Program-made: the position numbers and the translations under genes
In this document: piece after piece, positions 35,662-43,936 of the stretch
How the letters are laid out: each line of letters begins with the position of its first letter
Position numbering within the stretch: the first letter of the stretch is position 1
The notes under the pieces: generated by a model
Database searches by the model: none
What the model saw: the letters and a program-made list of their open reading frames with translations, nothing else
What the model was told of the DNA's origin: nothing
Origin: an uncultured Campylobacterales bacterium
GTDB taxonomy: Bacteria; Campylobacterota; Campylobacteria; Campylobacterales; Arcobacteraceae
NCBI GenBank assembly: GCA_947503785.1
Contig: CANNFB010000001.1
Span: 1 to 64,000, forward strand
Direction of reading: 5' to 3'
DNA: 64,000 bases

Positions 35662-36555
35662 ATGGAATTTAACGGCAATACATTAAAAATAAAAACTAAA
35701 CTTTTTGCAATAGATAATATTAAAGATGTTACTTATTCAGAAGAAGTAATTACATATAGAGCGTTTACAATTCCTCTAATTTTTATATTTACAATAGTAA
35801 TGTTTTTTAAAATAAATACTTTGCTTATTCTTTTATATACTATTTTAATTGCATTATCTTTTTTTAAAAGAACTAAGTATTTAATTATCATTGATAATAG
35901 ATTTCAAGATGCTTATTCTACCTTTGATGAAGATAACTTTTTAGCTTATAAAAAAACTCTCGAGTATTCAAGGCAAAAGAAAAAAGAATCCATACCTATA
36001 ATAAAAAAAGAAAAAAATATTGAATCAATTAAAGAGTATAAACTAAGAAAAAGAAAAGAAGCCTTTAATAAAAACTTAAAAGAGCAAAAAGAAGTATATA
36101 AAAAATATCAGGAAGAAAATCAAGAAGATACTGAAGATAACGAAACTGAAGAGAACTTAGAATCAAAACCAAAAATGCCTAAGAAAAAAGAAAAAAATGA
36201 TGATTATGAAAAAAAAGTTGCAGGATACTATAAATTAGATGGTTATGATATTTATTTTAATGGTATAAAAAAAGATCGACTTGAAAATGAAATAGATTTA
36301 ATATGTAAGAAAGATGATGAAGTTATCTTAATACAATGTGAAGAGTGGAATCCTTCAAGAGAAAGTAATATAACTGATATAGATATAAAAATATTTCAGA
36401 TTAACTGTATTAAATATACAGAGCAAAAAAACTTAACTAATTCAAAGATAAAATTAAAATATATAGTATCAAATATAAAAATCTTTGATGCACCTGCAAT
36501 GGATATATTTAAAGAAGAGTACCACAATTGTAAATATGAGATTTTAGAATTTTAG
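35662..36555 (+). CDS. Membrane-anchored protein with Mrr-like (PD-D/ExK) nuclease fold, probably degenerate
   Basis: Residues 34-68 hold two closely spaced membrane helices, then a long Lys/Glu-rich coiled region (about 95-180) leads to a restriction-endonuclease-like domain (181-297). Its strands ENEIDLICKKDDEVILIQCEEW match the Mrr_cat pattern xxIDLIxxxxxxxxxVQCKRW, with Asp212 and Gln225 in place, but the catalytic Lys is Glu227. Mrr-like membrane proteins occur in several bacteria with unknown roles. A binding rather than cutting function is likely here. It stands alone between divergent and co-directional genes. Confidence 0.6.
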   Translation: MEFNGNTLKIKTKLFAIDNIKDVTYSEEVITYRAFTIPLIFIFTIVMFFKINTLLILLYTILIALSFFKRTKYLIIIDNRFQDAYSTFDEDNFLAYKKTLEYSRQKKKESIPIIKKEKNIESIKEYKLRKRKEAFNKNLKEQKEVYKKYQEENQEDTEDNETEENLESKPKMPKKKEKNDDYEKKVAGYYKLDGYDIYFNGIKKDRLENEIDLICKKDDEVILIQCEEWNPSRESNITDIDIKIFQINCIKYTEQKNLTNSKIKLKYIVSNIKIFDAPAMDIFKEEYHNCKYEILEF

Positions 36556-36660
36556 AGTTTGCAAGAAACTAGTGTTTACTCATATTATGAACTTTAATTA
36601 ACACTTAGATATAATCGCGAATATATAGAAAATTAAAATAATAATAAAAAGGTTTAGAAT

Positions 36661-38202
36661 TTGTTAAATATAAAAGATACTTTTATAGGGAAAAATGCAA
36701 AAAGTGATATTTTATCAGGACTAGTGGTTGCTGTTGCACTTGTTCCTGAAGCTATTGCTTTTTCATTTATTGCACAAGTTAGTCCAATTGTTGGATTATA
36801 TGCTGCATTTATTTTGGGATTAATCACTGCATTAATGGGCGGAAAACCTGGAATGATTTCAGGAGCAACTGGTGCTGTTGCTATTGTCTTAGTGGGAGTT
36901 AGTTTAGCTTCTAAAGAGATATTACTAGCTCAAGGATTAAGTGGGGATGAACTCTCCTTTGGAATAGTTCAATATATTACTTTAACAGCTATTGTTGCAG
37001 GAACCATACAAATTTCTATTGGTGCATTTAAAATGGGTAAATTTATTCGTTTAGTTCCACAACCTGCGCTTCATGGTTTTGTAAATGGTTTAGCAGTTGT
37101 AATTGCAACTAGTCAGTTTAAATTTTTAGATGGTGCTGGAATAATTATGTATGCTATTATCTTAGGAACAATGGCCACAATGTATTTCTTACCAAAGTTT
37201 ACAGCAGCAGTTCCAGCAGGACTTATTGCAATTATTGTATTTACTCTTGGAGTTTATATAACAGGTGCTGATACTAAACTTGTAGGTGATTTAGCAAACT
37301 TAGCTGAGTTCAAAGGATTACTACCAAGTTTTCATATTCCTGATGTTATTTTAGATTTTGAAGCATTAAAACTTGTACTTCCTTATGCAGTTATTGTAGC
37401 ACTTGTTGGTGTTATTGAATCACTACTTACACTTTCAGTTTTAGATGAAATTTCTGGAACAAGAGGTAGTGCAAACCAAGAATGTATAGCTCAAGGTACT
37501 GGAAATATTACATGTGGTTTATTTGGAGCAATGCCTGGATGTGCGATGATTGGTCAATCTATTATCAACTATACATCAGGTGGACTTGGTCGTCTTTCTG
37601 GAGTTGTTGCTTCTATTGGTCTTATCTTACTAGTAGCTACGCTTACAGACCTTTTAAATGTTATTCCAGTTGCTATTTTAGTTGGTATCATGTTCATGGT
37701 TGCTATTGGTACATTTGAGTGGAGCTCATTTGCAAGAATCACTAAAATGCCAAGGAGTGATGCTTTTGTACTTGTAACTGTTACAGGTATTACTATTGTT
37801 GAAGATTTAGCAATTGCTGTAATTTCTGGTGTTATTATCTCTGCACTTGTATTTGCTTGGAAACATGCAAAAGTAACTGCTAGAACACATAGGGAAGATG
37901 ATGGAACTAAGATATATGATTTTGATGGACCATTGTTTTTTGGAAGTGTAACAGCTTTTAATGATAACTTTGATATTGAACATGACCCAGAAAATGTAGT
38001 ATTAGACTTTAAGGATGCTAGAGTTATGGATATTTCAGGGGTTGAAGCAGTTGATGCAATCACTAAAAAGTATTTAGAAGCTGGCAAAACAGTGAAAATC
38101 AGACACTTAAGCGCTGAATGTAAGTCTATCATGAAAAATGCTGGACAATTTTGTACTTATGAAGAAGATGATCCAAAATATAAAGTAGCTTACGATTACT
38201 AA
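36661..38202 (+). CDS. SulP/SLC26 anion transporter with STAS domain (second copy)
   Basis: The start is TTG, behind AAAAAGG. The membrane part shows SGLVVAVALVPEAIAFSFIA and MSIGATGAVAIVL-like GMISGATGAVAIVLVGVSL, and the C-terminal STAS domain has YDFDGPLFFGSVTAFND and VVLDFKDARVMDISGVEAVDA. It is not a recent duplicate of the 22.7-kb copy, judging by the different N-termini. Substrate (sulfate, bicarbonate or other anion) is unknown. LysE-type genes follow 17 bases on. Confidence 0.9.
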   Translation: MLNIKDTFIGKNAKSDILSGLVVAVALVPEAIAFSFIAQVSPIVGLYAAFILGLITALMGGKPGMISGATGAVAIVLVGVSLASKEILLAQGLSGDELSFGIVQYITLTAIVAGTIQISIGAFKMGKFIRLVPQPALHGFVNGLAVVIATSQFKFLDGAGIIMYAIILGTMATMYFLPKFTAAVPAGLIAIIVFTLGVYITGADTKLVGDLANLAEFKGLLPSFHIPDVILDFEALKLVLPYAVIVALVGVIESLLTLSVLDEISGTRGSANQECIAQGTGNITCGLFGAMPGCAMIGQSIINYTSGGLGRLSGVVASIGLILLVATLTDLLNVIPVAILVGIMFMVAIGTFEWSSFARITKMPRSDAFVLVTVTGITIVEDLAIAVISGVIISALVFAWKHAKVTARTHREDDGTKIYDFDGPLFFGSVTAFNDNFDIEHDPENVVLDFKDARVMDISGVEAVDAITKKYLEAGKTVKIRHLSAECKSIMKNAGQFCTYEEDDPKYKVAYDY

Positions 38203-38219
38203 AAAATAAAGGAAATAAA

Positions 38220-38852
38220 ATGAATATCGATACATTATTAATATATACAGTTGTGGCTTTTTTTTATATAACTAGCCCAGGTCCTGCTATAGTATTAGCC
38301 ATAATTAATGGCATGAGAGCAAATATGAAAACTGTTATGCTTTCGTCATTTGCTAATGTATTAGGTTTATTTATTTTATCTACTGCATCAATTTTTGGAT
38401 TAGGTGTTTTATTTAAAACATCTTCAAATTTATTCTTAGTTGTAAAAGTAGTTGGTGCGCTTTATTTAATTTACTTAGGTATTAAGTTTTTATTTAATAA
38501 AAGTAGTTTTAATATAGATGAAAATACTGAAAAAGAAAAAAACAAAAGTAAAAAATCTTATTTTTTAGAATCTTTTTTTCTTGCAATAACAAACCCAAAA
38601 CCTATATTATTTTTTACAGCAATCTTTCCTCAGTTTTTAGATATGCAAAATAATATCATGCCTCAATTTTTTATTTTAACTGGAATATTTTTATTTATTT
38701 CATTTATCTCACTTTGTGCTTATGCATATCTAGCAAAAAGATCTAAAAAATGGCTAAGTAATAAAAATAGATTAACATGGTTTAGTAGAATCACTGGTGG
38801 TATGTTTATTGGTTTAGGAGTAGGAATACTTCAATTAAAAAACTCAAACTAG
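38220..38852 (+). CDS. LysE-family exporter
   Basis: LysE/RhtB proteins export amino acids. The N-terminal signature ITSPGPAIVLAIINGMRANMKTV-like motif (about 18-38) and NPKPILFFTAIFPQFLD (about 125-141) are typical; about six helices are visible. The substrate cannot be told from sequence. It follows the SulP gene in an operon-like arrangement. Confidence 0.88.
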   Translation: MNIDTLLIYTVVAFFYITSPGPAIVLAIINGMRANMKTVMLSSFANVLGLFILSTASIFGLGVLFKTSSNLFLVVKVVGALYLIYLGIKFLFNKSSFNIDENTEKEKNKSKKSYFLESFFLAITNPKPILFFTAIFPQFLDMQNNIMPQFFILTGIFLFISFISLCAYAYLAKRSKKWLSNKNRLTWFSRITGGMFIGLGVGILQLKNSN

Positions 38853-38926
38853 TACAAATACATTTTATTTACTATTATTGGTTTTTTTGATAGAATAATT
38901 AATAAACAAATAAAATAGAGTATATT

Positions 38927-39424
38927 ATGGAAATAAATAACAATTTTAATACCATTTCATCTTTAACTCAACAAATAGCTGTAAAAAAAGCAGAACTAGC
39001 TAGTATTGATAAAAAGGAAGACCAAAAATCATTATTTGAAAAAAATGATAGTGTTAACATTGTTGGTAAAAGCTATGATGAAGAAGACTATAAAAGAGTT
39101 TTAGATAAATATAAAGACCTAGATGCCAAAGTTCGTACACACGAACAAGCACATGCATCAGGAGCTCCTATAACTGCTCCTATTAATTATTCATATCAAG
39201 TTGGGCCTGATGGAAAAGTATATGCAAGTGGTGGAAGTGTTAGGTTTGATACAAGTATTCCAAAAGATGAAGCAGCAGCGAGTGTAAAACTTGATAAATT
39301 AGCAAGTGCAGCTTCTGCACCAGCAGAGTTAAGTGCTGCTGATAGTGCAATATCTAGAACTGCAAATTTAAACAGACTTTTATTACAAAATATAGAACAA
39401 GGAGTAGATTATGCAAATCAATAA
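38927..39424 (+). CDS. SprA-related putative zinc metalloprotease
   Basis: The 165-residue protein has a zinc-binding HExxH motif (HEQAH at 72-76), followed by Gly/Ala-rich repeats (SYQVGPDGKVYASGGSV, 91-107) typical of the SprA-related family (Pfam DUF family of unknown function) found in Campylobacterota. No signal peptide is seen. The next small gene starts within its last codons (14-base overlap), so they are co-expressed. Function is not known. Confidence 0.7.
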   Translation: MEINNNFNTISSLTQQIAVKKAELASIDKKEDQKSLFEKNDSVNIVGKSYDEEDYKRVLDKYKDLDAKVRTHEQAHASGAPITAPINYSYQVGPDGKVYASGGSVRFDTSIPKDEAAASVKLDKLASAASAPAELSAADSAISRTANLNRLLLQNIEQGVDYANQ

Positions 39425-39650
39425 TAATATTGAAGCAATGGTGTCAGCGCAAGTTCAAATAGCTGATAAAGTTAGTAGAATTGCAGATGTTGCAAATGTA
39501 GTTGGTGATCCAGCGTTACAAGAAGTTAGTCAAGATTTAATAGATGCAATTGCAGGACAAATACCTGAAATCATCTCTTATCAAGCAAATGCTGAGGGTA
39601 TAAAAACTCAAGATGCAGTAACTGATATACTACTAAATATTAAGGCTTAA
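39411..39650 (+). CDS. Small helical protein, partner of the SprA-like protease
   Basis: This 79-residue, acidic, helical protein overlaps the SprA-like gene by 14 bases and is followed four bases later by trxC. Its ending (SYQANAEGIKTQDAVTDILLNIKA) resembles the C-terminal helices of flagellar rod and hook proteins, which also end in an Ala-Asn-x-x-x-I/V-K-T-x-D pattern, and small YjfB-like motility proteins. This may mean export through the flagellar apparatus, but the similarity is short. Confidence 0.5.
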   Translation: MQINNNIEAMVSAQVQIADKVSRIADVANVVGDPALQEVSQDLIDAIAGQIPEIISYQANAEGIKTQDAVTDILLNIKA

Positions 39651-39653
39651 ATA

Positions 39654-40085
39654 ATGAATAAAATAAATGTTGTTTGCCCATCTTGTTTAAAAGTTAATTC
39701 TATTCCTAAAAAAGATTCTTATGCAAAAGCAAACTGTGGGTCTTGTAAAAATTCACTTTTAAATACTAATCCAATAGAACTTGATGAGTCAAACTTTGAT
39801 CATGTCATAGTAAACTCTGAGATTCCAGTAATCGTTGACTTTTGGGCTCCATGGTGTGGCCCGTGTAAGATGATGGCACCAATATTTACAGAAGTAGCAG
39901 AAAAGTATGCGTTAAAAGCTTTATTTGTAAAAGTAAATACAGAAGCCGAGCAAAACTTAGGTGCAAAATTTAATATTAGATCAATTCCTACGATTGTAGT
40001 TTATAAAAATGGTGTTGAAAAGAAAAGAGTAAGTGGAGCACTTGATCCACTAAAATTATCAAACTTAGTAAATGAGAGTTTATAG
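39654..40085 (+). CDS. trxC: Thioredoxin 2 with N-terminal zinc finger
   Basis: TrxC reduces protein disulfides and is often linked to oxidative stress. It has a zinc ribbon with Cys8, Cys11, Cys28 and Cys31 (CPSC, CGSC), then the thioredoxin domain with FWAPWCGPCKMMAP (active cysteines 68 and 71). Length 143 is normal. It is the last gene of the SprA-like group and ends at a hairpin. Confidence 0.95.
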   Translation: MNKINVVCPSCLKVNSIPKKDSYAKANCGSCKNSLLNTNPIELDESNFDHVIVNSEIPVIVDFWAPWCGPCKMMAPIFTEVAEKYALKALFVKVNTEAEQNLGAKFNIRSIPTIVVYKNGVEKKRVSGALDPLKLSNLVNESL

Positions 40086-40109
40086 AAACAATTAATTTGT
40101 TTCTATAAA
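40079..40109. terminator. Bidirectional hairpin between trxC and DUF523 gene
   Basis: TTTATAGAAACAA and TTGTTTCTATAAA form a perfect 13-bp stem around the loop TTAAT. It overlaps the trxC stop and lies at the end of the converging gene, so it serves both strands. Confidence 0.65.
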
Positions 40110-40583
40110 TTTCTTTAACTCTTCTAATTGTGTTTCGTTAAACACTTTAATTCCATTTTCTTCTAAAAGTCTAGCTGTTAATCCTTGACCCTCAACTAAA
40201 GTATTTGAAAAGGTTCCATCATATATTTCAATATTTCCACATGAAGGTGATTTTGATTTTAAAAGGGCAACTTTTATATCATCATCTTTACATATATCAA
40301 GAGCATTTTTAGCTCCAATTAAAAAAGGAATTGTTACATCTTCTTCATTATTTCTTTCTACTTTAAAAGGTTTATCAGTACTTACTATCTCAGCAGGTAA
40401 TCTAGGAGTTCCAAGTCCTGCTGAAACTTCTGGACAAAAAGAAAAAATCTCATTGTCACAAAGTATATCCATAAAAATTTCTTTTTGAGAAAAAGTAAAT
40501 GTTGCACCCATTGCTATTGATGAATTATTTCCATCATATCTTACATCTTCACCTAAAAGACAAGAAGAGACTAAAACTTTCAT
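40092..40583 (-). CDS. DUF523-family protein
   Basis: The 163-residue protein has the family signature LVSSCLLGEDVRYDG (about 4-18) and ALLKSKSPSCGNIEIYDG, with several conserved cysteines. Proteins of this family are linked with tRNA-modification-like enzymes by neighbourhood, but biochemistry is not established. It ends three bases from ttcA-like stop-start region and shares its operon. Confidence 0.85.
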   Translation of the reverse strand: MKVLVSSCLLGEDVRYDGNNSSIAMGATFTFSQKEIFMDILCDNEIFSFCPEVSAGLGTPRLPAEIVSTDKPFKVERNNEEDVTIPFLIGAKNALDICKDDDIKVALLKSKSPSCGNIEIYDGTFSNTLVEGQGLTARLLEENGIKVFNETQLEELKKFIETN

Positions 40584-40586
40584 GTT

Positions 40587-41360
40587 TTAATCTTCCTCAT
40601 TTACTATTCTATTTAAGTCTTCTTTTTTAAAGAAGGTTGCAGGTTGGAAGTTTGAAAATGCAGCTTTCATTGATACAAATATTTGAGGATTATCTGCTTC
40701 AAGTTTAGCTAATAACTCTTTAGTTGTTGCTCTTGCATGTGGCATTTTCACATCAAATCTAAGACCAGGACAAGCTTCATCCCCAATTACATTTATTTCA
40801 TTTTTATCAGCAAAAGCTCTTAATTGTCTTTCTCTACAAAAGATTAAAGGACGAATTACTTCAAGACCATTTTCTGCTTTATAAATAGGAGGCATTGTAC
40901 GCATTGTGCCATTGTAAAAGAAGTTCATAAAGAATGATTCCATTGCATCATCTAAATGATGACCAAGTGCTACTTTATTATATCCTTGCTCTAAGGCGGC
41001 TGTATATAAATACCCTCTTCTCATTCTTGAGAAAAACGAACAAAACGAAGAGTTCTTTCTAATTTTTTCTCCAGCTAACTCAAAGATTTGAGTATCAATG
41101 ATTTCATGCTCAATTCCATGCTCTTTACAATGATCTGCTAAAAACTGTACTTGTTCACCCATTCCATAAGTAACGGTAACTGCTTTAAAATCAAAATTAT
41201 AACGTGCTACTTTTTTCATTCTATTTAAAGTATGTAATAAAGTTAAAGAATCTTTTCCACCAGAAAAGCCTATAAGTACTTTATCACCCTCTTTTATTAA
41301 CTCATATTCTGCATTAGTCTTACCTACTAATGAAGATATTTTTTTACTTAATTCAATCAA
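40587..41360 (-). CDS. TtcA-like PP-loop ATPase (tRNA thiolation family)
   Basis: TtcA converts C32 of tRNA to 2-thiocytidine using an iron-sulfur cluster. The PP-loop SGGKDS is at 33-38, and SRMRRGYLYTAALEQG (111-126) and ALGHHLDDAMESFF (131-144) match. In the E. coli enzyme the cluster is held by three cysteines, two of them in CxxC; here the matching place reads CSFFS, so only Cys107 remains of that pair, and Cys197 (EACPG) lies near the position of the third. The family is clear but the specific activity is not. Confidence 0.8.
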   Translation of the reverse strand: MIELSKKISSLVGKTNAEYELIKEGDKVLIGFSGGKDSLTLLHTLNRMKKVARYNFDFKAVTVTYGMGEQVQFLADHCKEHGIEHEIIDTQIFELAGEKIRKNSSFCSFFSRMRRGYLYTAALEQGYNKVALGHHLDDAMESFFMNFFYNGTMRTMPPIYKAENGLEVIRPLIFCRERQLRAFADKNEINVIGDEACPGLRFDVKMPHARATTKELLAKLEADNPQIFVSMKAAFSNFQPATFFKKEDLNRIVNEED

Positions 41361-41431
41361 TCTATAAATCCTACATAAAATTTTTGCAATTATATCTAAA
41401 TGTTTATCAAAGATATATTTCTAAAACTCTT

Positions 41432-41848
41432 TTAAAGCTCAAAACTAAAATGATGAGATACTATTTGCATATCTTGACTTAGATAAAATTTATGTGCATC
41501 ATGTCTTTGAACTAAAGAATCTAGTTCTATTGACTTACAATCTTGTTGTTTAGCATAGATTTTAAGAAAATCTAATAATGCTTTTCCTGCATCAGTTGAT
41601 TTCACGCTTTTATCTGTAACAAAATCATCTATATATAAATGTTTTCCTAAAGATAGTTTTTGTAAAATTGAAAAGCCTGCAACACAAATTACTTGATCGT
41701 CTTCTAAAACATAGGCTAATTTATAGCCATTTTTAATTTGTGCTGCTATTATCTTAGATAAATCTTTTTCAGATAAATCTTCTCTAACTTGATGCATGAT
41801 TTTATAACAATACTTTAATTCATCTTCTGTAGCAATTTTTATTTTCAA
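41432..41848 (-). CDS. GNAT-family acetyltransferase
   Basis: The fold is recognised by the order of strands and the acetyl-CoA loop region DFVTDKSVKSTDAGKALLDFL (about 72-92, diverged from Q/RxxGxG/A), and FYLSQDMQIVSHHF at the end. The substrate is unknown. At 138 residues it is a small member. It follows a gap before the ttcA-like gene on the same strand. Confidence 0.75.
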   Translation of the reverse strand: MKIKIATEDELKYCYKIMHQVREDLSEKDLSKIIAAQIKNGYKLAYVLEDDQVICVAGFSILQKLSLGKHLYIDDFVTDKSVKSTDAGKALLDFLKIYAKQQDCKSIELDSLVQRHDAHKFYLSQDMQIVSHHFSFEL

Positions 41849-41970
41849 GTAAGTGGCCTTCTAATTATTATTTTTCAACTATCTTTATTATAATAACAAA
41901 CCTTTTTTTAATATCCTCATAAAAAAGTGAAAAATAATGATTTTTTTACCAATCTTTTATATAAATACTA

Positions 41971-41976
41971 TATAAT
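41971..41976 (+). promoter_or_regulatory. -10 element of a small gene
   Basis: TATAAT stands 39 bases before the ATG of the 62-residue gene in a 166-base divergent gap. Confidence 0.4.
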
Positions 41977-42014
41977 TCCAGATTGAGCAAATAACTATAA
42001 TAAGAGATATAAAA

Positions 42015-42203
42015 ATGACAAAACAAGAAGAACAAGAATTTAGAGAAAAAGTAACTCAGACAATCTTCCCTTTAGTAAATAATATGACAGAAGATCAAAT
42101 AAAACAAATTATGATTTCCGTAGAAAATAGTAATCCCGAATTACCTGTAGGTTTTGCAGATATGCTATTTCAACAAATAATGGTTTACAAATATAATAAA
42201 TAA
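42015..42203 (+). CDS. Small acidic protein, unknown
   Basis: The 62-residue protein is helical and acidic (FREKVTQTIFPLVNNMTEDQ, 12-31) without a known motif, signal or membrane helix. It has its own -10 box and a following hairpin at 42271, so it is probably a separate small transcript. I have no functional suggestion. Confidence 0.5.
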   Translation: MTKQEEQEFREKVTQTIFPLVNNMTEDQIKQIMISVENSNPELPVGFADMLFQQIMVYKYNK

Positions 42204-42248
42204 TTATTTACATAATCTTAAGTGTATATAGGATTTAGCTCTTTAAAT

Positions 42249-42293
42249 TATACATTAAACAATTATGTATAACTATAAATATCTTTTATAGTT
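42249..42293 (+). terminator. Two hairpins after the small gene
   Basis: Two adjacent hairpins, TATACAT/ATGTATA (42249-42271) and a perfect AACTATAAA/TTTATAGTT (42271-42293), lie in the 158-base gap. They likely end the small transcript before the next gene. Confidence 0.45.
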
Positions 42294-42361
42294 ATTACTA
42301 GCTATTTCATTTGGATACATCCATATAGAACAAACTTAAAAATAATCAAAAGGTTTTTAAA

Positions 42362-42679
42362 ATTAGAATTACAATATCAGTAAAAGAATTAAAAGTATTA
42401 CAAGAATTATGTAGAGAACATGGTCAAGCGGAGTTATATAAAAAACTTCATGTAGAAGAAGAAAAATATAATAAAAGTATAACGCATAAGAAAACAAATG
42501 CTACAAAAAAAGCTACGAAAACAAGACAAGATATAGCAAAAAGAAAAATAGAAGCCTCAGTTAATATGATGAGAATGTTTAATCAAAAAATAACAATATA
42601 CTCAGTTGCAAAAGAAGCTCAAGTAAGTTATAATACTGCTTCAAAATATAAAGATTATATTACACAGAATTCAAAATAA
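42362..42679 (+). CDS. Small helix-turn-helix-like protein with probable AUU start
   Basis: An open frame of 105 codons runs to a TAA 12 bases before moeA. It begins, after a stop at 42332, without any ATG, GTG or TTG until mid-gene; the best initiator is ATT at 42362, eight bases after AAAAGG, giving (M)RITISVKELKVLQELCREHG. The C-terminal part (ITIYSVAKEAQVSYNTASKY) has the pattern of a helix-turn-helix, and the middle is very basic. Codon composition is like that of neighbours. A small DNA-binding regulator is plausible. It may be read together with moeA. An internal start at the ATG cluster near 42560 would leave only the HTH. Confidence 0.55.
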   Translation: MRITISVKELKVLQELCREHGQAELYKKLHVEEEKYNKSITHKKTNATKKATKTRQDIAKRKIEASVNMMRMFNQKITIYSVAKEAQVSYNTASKYKDYITQNSK

Positions 42680-42691
42680 GTAGGAACAATC

Positions 42692-43912
42692 ATGAGAGAA
42701 TTTATAAGCTATAATAAATCAATAGAAATATTAAACAATATAAAATTAAACAAAGCAACTACACAAAAACTTTTTATAATTGATGCCATTGGAAAGGTAA
42801 TAGCAAGTGATGTAATTGCTGATCATAATAGCCCAGAGTTGCCAACTTCAGCAATGGATGGTTATGCTATAAAGTTTGAAGATATAAATAGTGGAACTCT
42901 TACTATTATAGATAAAAACCCCGCAGGTAGTGTTGTTGAATCAGCTGTTTGTTCTGGTGTTTGTATTAAGACTTTTACGGGTTCACTAATGCCAAAAGGA
43001 AGTGATACCTTAGTTCCTATTGAAAATGTTGAAGTAAGTGGTGACTCTATAAAAATTACAAAGGCAGTTCCTTTTGGTTTTGCTACTAGAGCTATTGGTG
43101 AAAACTATGCAAAAGATGAAGTGCTAATAAAAAAAGGTACTGTTATAGGTTTTGCTGAAGTTGGAGTATTAGCATCTTTAAATATTGCACAAATAAATGT
43201 AATAGTTAATCCTACAGTAGCAATTGCTAGTACGGGAAGTGAAATACTTGATTTAGGTGAAATTCAAACAAATGAAGCACAAATCAGAAGTTCAAATCAT
43301 TTAACAATTGAAGCTTTATGTAAAAAGAATGGTGCAAATACACTTCAAATGGGAATAGTTGAAGACGATATAGAATCAATTACAAATTTACTTGAAACAG
43401 CATTACAAAAAGCTGATATAGTTGTAACTACTGGTGGTGTTTCTGTTGGTGATTATGACTTTGTTCAAGATGTTATAAAAGATAAATTAAATGCGCAAGT
43501 ATTATTTCATGGTGTTACTATAAAACCAGGAATGCATATACTTGTTGCTATTAAAGATGGCAAAACTATTATCGCACTTCCAGGTTTTGCATACTCTTCA
43601 ACTGTATGTGCGATTCTTTATGTATTACCTTTGATTTATAGATTTAGAGAAGCAAATGAGTCATTACCTATTGTAAAAGCAAGAATCAATGAAGAAATGC
43701 CTCGAAGAATGCCAAAAACAGTATTTACTGCATGTAACGTTGAATATATAAATAATGAATACACTATAAATTTTGATGGAAAGAAAAAAGGAACAAGTGC
43801 GATTTTAACAAATATGCTTGAAAACCCTGCAATTTTAATTCAAAAAGAAGATAGTGAAGATATTAAAACTGGAGATTTAGTAGATATATTACTTTTAAAT
43901 CAATTAAAGTAA
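42692..43912 (+). CDS. moeA: Molybdopterin molybdenumtransferase MoeA
   Basis: MoeA inserts molybdenum into molybdopterin. The MoCF domain shows VVTTGGVSVGDYDFV (about 247-261), and the N-terminal SAMDGYAIKFED (about 53-64) and C-terminal domain IV are present. Length 406 is normal. It starts 12 bases after the small HTH-like gene. Confidence 0.95.
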   Translation: MREFISYNKSIEILNNIKLNKATTQKLFIIDAIGKVIASDVIADHNSPELPTSAMDGYAIKFEDINSGTLTIIDKNPAGSVVESAVCSGVCIKTFTGSLMPKGSDTLVPIENVEVSGDSIKITKAVPFGFATRAIGENYAKDEVLIKKGTVIGFAEVGVLASLNIAQINVIVNPTVAIASTGSEILDLGEIQTNEAQIRSSNHLTIEALCKKNGANTLQMGIVEDDIESITNLLETALQKADIVVTTGGVSVGDYDFVQDVIKDKLNAQVLFHGVTIKPGMHILVAIKDGKTIIALPGFAYSSTVCAILYVLPLIYRFREANESLPIVKARINEEMPRRMPKTVFTACNVEYINNEYTINFDGKKKGTSAILTNMLENPAILIQKEDSEDIKTGDLVDILLLNQLK

Positions 43913-43936
43913 TATATCTTTATTAAATATTTTCTT

